DNA of 64,000 nt from Pectobacterium punjabense. Lineage in GTDB: Bacteria > Pseudomonadota > Gammaproteobacteria > Enterobacterales > Enterobacteriaceae. The notes beneath the pieces are model-generated. The model saw only the letters and a program-made list of their open reading frames with translations. It made no database searches and had not been told where the DNA came from. The position numbers and the translations under genes were made by a program. Shown piece by piece: positions 58,720-64,000 of the stretch. The stretch is from the NCBI RefSeq assembly GCF_012427845.1, contig NZ_CP038498.1, positions 1,178,001-1,242,000 of the forward strand, read 5' to 3'. The stretch's first letter is position 1. Each line of letters begins with the position of its first letter.

Positions 58720-60858
58720 TTACGCCACGCTCTGTGCGCTCTCTGCCGGTTTGCTGATGGCCTTCAAAATCTGGTCACGCGGGCCGTCTGCCACGATGCG
58801 CCCACCATCCATGACGATCACGCGGTCAACCAGCCTGAGCAACGCCGGGCGGTGCGTCACCAGCACCAGCGTGCGACCCGTGAGCCAGCTGCTTAACTGG
58901 TGAATAACGTGGCCTTCCAACTGCTCGTCCATGGATGCGGTCGGTTCATCGAGCAGCACAATCTGAGGATTACGTAGCAGCATCCGGCTGAGCAGGATCA
59001 TTTGCCGCTGCCCGCCGGATAAGCCGCGACCGCCTTCATGAATAATGCGATCCAGACTGGCGGCGTCCTGTTGGATCAGGCTGAGCGCGCCGCTAATGCG
59101 CAGCGCCTGTAACAGCTCCTGTTCGGTGGCATGCGGGTTGCCGAGCATCAGGTTTTGCCGCAGGCTGCCGAAGAACAGGCGGGAATCCTGCGACAGAAAA
59201 CCCAACTGGCGGCGAACGTCTGCCGGATCGATCTGGCTGATGTCAACGCCATCAATGATGACCTTGCCGCGCGTCGCGGTTGCCTGGCTGGCAAGCAGCT
59301 TGAGCAGGGTGGATTTACCCGCACCGACCTTACCCAGCAGCGCCACTTTTTCACCCGGCTTGATGTCCAGTTTCCCGATCTGCAAGGCGGTGTCGCCCTG
59401 TTCAGGATCGTAGCTGTACTGTACGTTGTGGAGCTGGAAATGCCCTTGCAGGATTGGGCAGTGCGCCATTTTTCCGTCTTCTGGCCGATCCAGCGGCTTT
59501 TGCAGAATGTCATCCAGCCCGGTCATGGCGGTTTTGGCGTGCTGCCAGCGGGAAAAGACCATTGTGAGCTGCATGAGCGGGGCGATAGTACGTGAAGACA
59601 GCAGACTACAGGCTACGAGCGTACCGGTGGTGATATCGCCCGCGAGCACCAGATAGCTTCCGAATACCAGCATCCCGGCATAGGTTAACTGCTGGACGGT
59701 CGACGCCCAGCCGCTGAGCCGTGCCCCCCAGACGCGTTGCTTCATCCCGATAGCCGCGCTGACGTCGTGTGTCTGCTCCCACTGGCGCTGGAAGTAGGGT
59801 TCAGCCTGTAACGCTTTGATATCCTCAATACCTTCAATGGACTCGACCAGCACCGCATTGCGTAAGGCGCTTTCGCGCATGCCTTCCTTGGCGAGCTTCG
59901 CCATTGGCCATTGCAGCATCAGGCCGGGGATCACAATCAGCGGGATCGCCAGCATCGGGATCAGCACCAGTGGACCGCCGATCATCGCCATGATGCCGAG
60001 AAACAGAAAGACAAACGGCATATCGGCGGCGGCACCGACGGTCGTAGAGGTCAGCAATTCACGTACCTGATCGATTTCCCGCAGTTGTGAAATAAACGAG
60101 CCGGTGGATTTTGGCCTGGCCTCATTTTTAATCGCCAGCGCGCGGGCAAACAGCATACCCGATACGTGCAAATCGATGCTTTTGCCCATCAAATCGGAGA
60201 CGACGGTGCGTGACAGGCGGATAGCATATTCTAATGCGGCAGCCAGCAGCACGCCGAAAAACAGCACCCACAGCGTGGGGATCGACTGTGCCGGAATGAC
60301 GCGGTCATACACCTGCATGGAGAACAAAATCCCCGCCAGCGCCAGAACGTTACCCACGATAGACGCAAGAGAGATTTCCCCGATCTGCCGTTTTGCGCCG
60401 CGAAAGTGCTGCCAGAACCAGTGTTTGCGGTACGGCTTGACGAAATCATCAATGCGGGTATCGCGGCCACGCTCGGCTATGCCGACTAGCACGATAATGC
60501 CCTGGCTGTGTTTAATGAGTTCAGCCAGTTCGGCTTCACGCCGAAGATCACCGCCGTCATTCAGCCAGTAGGTGGCTATCCCCTCGTCATTCAATGATTC
60601 GATGACGATGACGCTGCCGTCGTCAGTTTCCGCCAGTACCGGTAACATCTTGTTGCGCCAGCGGATTTTCTCCGTGTGCCGCAGGCTGATGGTTAATCCC
60701 ATCAGGTGGCTGATTTGTTCTAACTGGCGGGCGATGGGGAGCTGTTCGTACCAGCGCATTTGCTGGCGTACTGACGGGATATCGACCACCTGCCCGTAGT
60801 GTGCAGCGGCACGCGCCATGGCGGCAATCCAGATCTCAGTGTTGGTTACTTGTGTCAT
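58720..60858 (-). CDS. Type I secretion ABC exporter (permease/ATPase) with C39-like domain
   Basis: 712 residues, inner membrane. The N-terminal ~130 residues resemble a C39 peptidase-like domain without its catalytic Cys, as in LapB-, LssB- and HlyB-type exporters of uncleaved substrates. Then come six membrane helices (about 160-420) and an ATPase domain: Walker A GKVGAGKST near 515, signature LSGGQRQM, Walker B IVLLDEPTASMD and H-loop LVLVTHRPA. This type exports large repetitive adhesins with a C-terminal signal. The neighbours are its channel, its adaptor and its likely substrate. Confidence 0.94.
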   Translation of the reverse strand: MTQVTNTEIWIAAMARAAAHYGQVVDIPSVRQQMRWYEQLPIARQLEQISHLMGLTISLRHTEKIRWRNKMLPVLAETDDGSVIVIESLNDEGIATYWLNDGGDLRREAELAELIKHSQGIIVLVGIAERGRDTRIDDFVKPYRKHWFWQHFRGAKRQIGEISLASIVGNVLALAGILFSMQVYDRVIPAQSIPTLWVLFFGVLLAAALEYAIRLSRTVVSDLMGKSIDLHVSGMLFARALAIKNEARPKSTGSFISQLREIDQVRELLTSTTVGAAADMPFVFLFLGIMAMIGGPLVLIPMLAIPLIVIPGLMLQWPMAKLAKEGMRESALRNAVLVESIEGIEDIKALQAEPYFQRQWEQTHDVSAAIGMKQRVWGARLSGWASTVQQLTYAGMLVFGSYLVLAGDITTGTLVACSLLSSRTIAPLMQLTMVFSRWQHAKTAMTGLDDILQKPLDRPEDGKMAHCPILQGHFQLHNVQYSYDPEQGDTALQIGKLDIKPGEKVALLGKVGAGKSTLLKLLASQATATRGKVIIDGVDISQIDPADVRRQLGFLSQDSRLFFGSLRQNLMLGNPHATEQELLQALRISGALSLIQQDAASLDRIIHEGGRGLSGGQRQMILLSRMLLRNPQIVLLDEPTASMDEQLEGHVIHQLSSWLTGRTLVLVTHRPALLRLVDRVIVMDGGRIVADGPRDQILKAISKPAESAQSVA

Positions 60859-60897
60859 TGATATTCCTGCATGTTCTTACCCGACAGGCGAGCCGGC

Positions 60898-62313
60898 TTA
60901 CAGCGACGGTAGCGTCTCGCCACTGGCTTGATAACGTTCAATGCCCAGCATATCCAGCAGATTATCGACGGCGGCGGCGTAGTTAACCGCAGCCTCCCAA
61001 CCGTCGTATAACGCACCGATGCGTGAGGTGTCGGCCTGTAGCACGTCTTGTTCAACGCTAAGCAGGTCGTTCAGGCTGCGTTTGCTGAGTTTGTATTCAT
61101 CCTGATAAACGTTGCGGGTGTAGGTGGCGCTGGTGATTTGCTGCTGGCTGGCTTTTTCACGCTGCTGCGCACCGATGAGATCGGCGTAGGCCGTTGCCGC
61201 TTTCTGGTTCATATCCAGCTTTGCTGCTTCGACTTCGGCCTGTGCGGCCTCTCGTGTACCTGATGCCGCATCAACACGTGCGCTGACGGCACCGCCCTGA
61301 TACAGCGGGGCTTCCACAACCAGCTGTAGCTGATCGTCCCAGTAATTACGCCGGTCGGTTTTATAGCGGGTACGCCCTGCCTGCACGGCAATAGTCGGCC
61401 AGTGCTGGGCTTCCGCCTGACGAATGCGATGGCGCGAGGCTTCCTGTTTGGACTGGGCGCTCAGTACCGCATTACTCTGCTGGTAGGGCAGCGCTTTGAG
61501 CGTAATCTTTTGTTGCAGCAGCGCCCGTGGCAGATCGGGCAGGGTAGTGGGGATTACGCCAGTCAACACGCTGAGCTGCGCCAGCGAGGAGCGCTCCAGC
61601 GCACGATATTGTTCCAGCGTCGCCCTCATGCCTGCGATGCGGGTTTCGGCTTGCAGGATGTCGGATTGCGTACTGAGACCCGCCTCGGAGCGGAGCGTGG
61701 CGGTATCTTTGACCACGCTAAGTGAGGCGATATTGCGCTCCGCTGCCTGGTTTAGTTCCTGATAGCGTTTGACTTTCAGGTAGGTGAGCAGGGTTTGCTG
61801 GCCGACTGTGGTCATGACACCGTAGAGCTGGTAGCGATAGGCATCGGACAGGCTGTGTTGCTCATCAATACTGCCGCCTGTCTTGCCGAAATCGTACAGG
61901 AGCTGTTTCAGCGTGATGCCCGCAGTGGCGTTGTTGCTCATCGTGCCGCTGGTATCACTTTGATCTGAACGGCCGACATTGCCACTCAGGCCGATTTGCG
62001 GGAACCAGGCGCTTTGCGCCACGCGCAGATCGGCGTCGCCAACGCGAATTTGTGCGGCAGCCTGGGCGATTTGTGGGTTGCGGGCAAATGCACGGAGAAT
62101 AGCCTGTTTGAGATCTAGGCTGTTGATCTGTTGTTCTGTCGGTGCGGCGGACCAGTCAAACGCGACGGCCTGAGCGAATGTCGGTGGGCTATAGAGGGAG
62201 GAAAAGCCCGCACAGGCTAGCCCGAGTGCCAGTACATAACGCGGTGTGTGAGTAAAAAAAGCGCGATTGCGCGGAAAAAACATGCCCCTGATAAAAAATG
62301 GTTTGTGCATCAA
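60898..62313 (-). CDS. TolC family outer membrane protein of a type I secretion system
   Basis: Outer membrane channel, 471 residues. The signal peptide ends at TFAQA (about residue 50 from the first ATG), so the real start may be a later ATG such as that of MFFPRN. Two repeats of helical and strand segments follow the TolC fold (LKQAILRAFARNPQIAQAAAQIR, TRIAGMRATLEQYRALE, KDTATLRSEAGLSTQSDILQAETR). LapE/BapB-like. It lies 133 bp after the adhesin gene and 39 bp before the exporter gene. Confidence 0.93.
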   Translation of the reverse strand: MMHKPFFIRGMFFPRNRAFFTHTPRYVLALGLACAGFSSLYSPPTFAQAVAFDWSAAPTEQQINSLDLKQAILRAFARNPQIAQAAAQIRVGDADLRVAQSAWFPQIGLSGNVGRSDQSDTSGTMSNNATAGITLKQLLYDFGKTGGSIDEQHSLSDAYRYQLYGVMTTVGQQTLLTYLKVKRYQELNQAAERNIASLSVVKDTATLRSEAGLSTQSDILQAETRIAGMRATLEQYRALERSSLAQLSVLTGVIPTTLPDLPRALLQQKITLKALPYQQSNAVLSAQSKQEASRHRIRQAEAQHWPTIAVQAGRTRYKTDRRNYWDDQLQLVVEAPLYQGGAVSARVDAASGTREAAQAEVEAAKLDMNQKAATAYADLIGAQQREKASQQQITSATYTRNVYQDEYKLSKRSLNDLLSVEQDVLQADTSRIGALYDGWEAAVNYAAAVDNLLDMLGIERYQASGETLPSL

Positions 62314-62409
62314 TTGCCCCTGTTTTCATTACTGTCTGTTTTAGTTCCTTTAAAAGGGCGGCCAGCCTGTTAGTAACAGTGGTTGTTTTTCCCTAACTGA
62401 CCTCCTCTC

Positions 62410-62439
62410 AACGCCTCCCCCTACCAAGGGGGAGGCGTT
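62410..62439 (-). other. Strong hairpin between adhesin and channel genes
   Basis: Perfect 12-base inverted repeat (AACGCCTCCCCC / GGGGGAGGCGTT) with a 6-base loop, starting 8 bp after the adhesin stop and without a T tract on either side. It could limit RNA decay or reduce, but not stop, transcription into the secretion genes. Confidence 0.6.
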
Positions 62440-62446
62440 AACACCG

Positions 62447-64000
62447 TTACACCATATTGACGAGCAGGCCTTGCTGCACCAGTACATCTCCCAGGTTGTT
62501 GGCGCTATCCAGCGATGAATGGTGGTAGACATCAAAGTGTTGCCCGTCAATGTCGCGCTGTCCTACCGTGCTCCAGGCACCATCGCCGGGGATCAGGTTC
62601 ACCTTGCTGCCTTCTCCTCCGACAATCAGCAGGTCATCTTCGGGGCGATCGGTGACATTCAGGGCGCGGTCAAGATCCAACGTGATGCTGTTGGTGCCGT
62701 TTTGGCCTAAATCGAAGATCTCTACGTTGTCGATTTTCAGCCCCAGCGCCGTGAGGTCCAGATTGAGCGAGGTGCCATCGAGAAGCAGGGTATCGATGCC
62801 GTCACCGCCGTCGATGTGTGTGAAATCGAGACTTGAGAGGGTGATAAGGTCATCGCCCTCGCTGCCTGTGATCTCTGCCCCGGTCTGCACGCTGCCGTCA
62901 GCCAGATTGATGACAACGCCGCCAATGGCATACACGCTGTTTTCAACTTCAGTGCTGGCGTTATTGTCGATGGTTTGTGTCTCGCTGAGCGTGGCCGCCG
63001 CCATTTTCGAGCTGACATGGAGGGATTGCACATCGGTACTTTCCCCAGTATCAAGCTGTTCACTGGACAGCGAGGACACCTGAGCAAGGCTGCTATCGTC
63101 CGTATCCAGCGCCATCATGCTCATCAGCGGTAAGCCGAGTGAGATACCGGACGTTAATCCGGCGGAGACCCCGGTGAAGTTACCTGCCTGATCGGTAACA
63201 GAAGCTTCTACCGCTGTTCCCAACAGCGCGGTCAAGATTGCCCCCACGTTGAAAACGTTGATACCCAATAGCGAGCTGCTGAAATTCGCGCTCCACTTGC
63301 CATCGGCACCGACAGTACCCTGTAGCGTTTGGCCGAGCAGGGTGACGGTCACCTTGGCACCTTGTTGCACATAGCGAGATGTCCCGCTGACGGTGATGCC
63401 ATTTGCCAACAGGCCAACGGTGTTGCCAATCAGTGACCCGACCGCATCAATACCCAACTGCGGCAACTGGTGCGTTTTCACGATGACGTTGCTGCTGGTG
63501 CTGTTGGTGTTGCCATAGCGGTCAGCGACGGTGACGCCTACGGTCAAATTGCCATCGGCGATGTTGAGCAAATTGGCGCTCGGCACGCTGATGCTCCAGG
63601 TACCATTGCTGGCGACGGCTGCGCTGAGCACCAGTCCACCTACGGTCAGTGTGACGCTACCGCCAGCTGCGTTGGTCGTTGTTCCGCTGATGATCTGGTT
63701 GATGCCCGCTTCGGCCAGATTCAGGTAGCCGTCCCCGCCAAACAGAGAGCCCAGGTTGACCGTTGGCAATGCGTGGACGCCCACGCCGACCGAAACCCCG
63801 GCGCTGGCACTTTTTCCTGCCGCGTTGGTCAGAGAGGCGCTGAGGGAGAGCGTGCCGTCAGTCAAATTGTTGAGATCGAGTGAGGGCAGACTCACAGACC
63901 AGTTGCCATTGCTTTGCACCACGGCAGAGTAGGTCTTGGCTCCCAACGAGATCTGGATGGTCGAACCTACCGCATTGGTACTGGTGCCGCTGATAATCTG
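62447..64000 (-). CDS. Giant repetitive type I-secreted adhesin (BapA/LapA-like), C-terminal part
   Basis: Only the last ~517 residues lie in the window; the frame remains open at the edge. Ig-like repeats of about 101 residues are visible: each begins with a variant of QIISGTTTNA, then VTLTVGG, ASNGTWSISVPS and a VTVADRYGN-type end. The C-terminus (about the last 170 residues) has a Gly/Asp-rich RTX-like stretch (GSEGDDLITLSSL, HIDGGDGIDTLLLDG) and ends in GDVLVQQGLLVNMV, which fits a type I secretion signal. It starts the operon that includes its channel, exporter and adaptor. Likely a surface or biofilm adhesin; the binding target is unknown. Confidence 0.9.
   Translation of the reverse strand, partial: QIISGTSTNAVGSTIQISLGAKTYSAVVQSNGNWSVSLPSLDLNNLTDGTLSLSASLTNAAGKSASAGVSVGVGVHALPTVNLGSLFGGDGYLNLAEAGINQIISGTTTNAAGGSVTLTVGGLVLSAAVASNGTWSISVPSANLLNIADGNLTVGVTVADRYGNTNSTSSNVIVKTHQLPQLGIDAVGSLIGNTVGLLANGITVSGTSRYVQQGAKVTVTLLGQTLQGTVGADGKWSANFSSSLLGINVFNVGAILTALLGTAVEASVTDQAGNFTGVSAGLTSGISLGLPLMSMMALDTDDSSLAQVSSLSSEQLDTGESTDVQSLHVSSKMAAATLSETQTIDNNASTEVENSVYAIGGVVINLADGSVQTGAEITGSEGDDLITLSSLDFTHIDGGDGIDTLLLDGTSLNLDLTALGLKIDNVEIFDLGQNGTNSITLDLDRALNVTDRPEDDLLIVGGEGSKVNLIPGDGAWSTVGQRDIDGQHFDVYHHSSLDSANNLGDVLVQQGLLVNMV

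Overview
This window looks like chromosome of a soft-rot enterobacterium, most likely Pectobacterium (P. carotovorum/atrosepticum/brasiliense group). The core genes are collinear with Escherichia coli (truC-yqcA; dapD-glnD-map | rpsB-tsf-pyrH-frr-dxr-uppS-cdsA-rseP-bamA-skp-lpxD-fabZ-lpxA-lpxB-rnhB-dnaE-accA-yaeR-tilS | rof-yaeP | yaeQ-nlpE). The accessory genes include the diagnostic divergent pair of a family PL3 pectate lyase (Pel3) and an endopolygalacturonase (PehA). The species call rests on remembered protein sequences and synteny, not on a search.

Layout. 1-1155: end of truC, then yqcA. 1260-6178: minus-strand yaeH, dapD, glnD, map, separated by clear hairpin terminators. 6330-26230: a long plus-strand block for translation (rpsB, tsf, frr), UMP kinase, isoprenoid and undecaprenyl synthesis, phospholipid, outer-membrane assembly, lipid A, replication and fatty acid synthesis. 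26357-32846: yaeR, tilS, rof, yaeP, yaeQ, nlpE, mutS. E. coli has ldcC and arfB in this stretch; both are missing here. 33148-33777: a glutathione S-transferase.

33951-41579 (minus): a complete ferric dicitrate system, fecI-fecR-fecA-fecB-fecC-fecD-fecE. It has Fur-like boxes before fecI and fecA, a FecI-type promoter before fecA, and a hairpin between fecA and fecB. 41580-42223 carries a 344-bp mobile-type repeat with terminal inverted repeats, built from about eleven consecutive short perfect hairpins. 42224-45517: a membrane CSS-EAL c-di-GMP phosphodiesterase, a PhnA/YjdM protein and the lipoprotein MltB. 45518-46053 is a second hairpin-rich spacer. 46054-47669: a TauE/SafE exporter and a convergent LysR regulator.

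47749-50709 (minus): four tightly packed genes resembling the Pseudomonas SiaABCD switch: a SpoIIE/PP2C phosphatase fused to a CBS-like module, a SiaB-type kinase, a SiaC-type DUF1987 protein and a GGEEF diguanylate cyclase with no canonical inhibitory site. I consider this the most interesting system in the window. 50863-52056: a lipoprotein alpha/beta hydrolase.

52313-57445: pectin use. A UxuR/ExuR-type regulator precedes uxuA, which has a good UxuR-like operator; then come pel3 and pehA, divergently transcribed from an AT-rich spacer. 57539-64000 (minus): a type I secretion operon in the order giant repetitive adhesin (C-terminal part only), TolC-like outer membrane protein, ABC exporter, HlyD-like adaptor. 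With the EAL protein and the Sia-like module, this half of the window carries several parts expected in a c-di-GMP-controlled attachment programme next to plant cell wall degradation; that link is inference.
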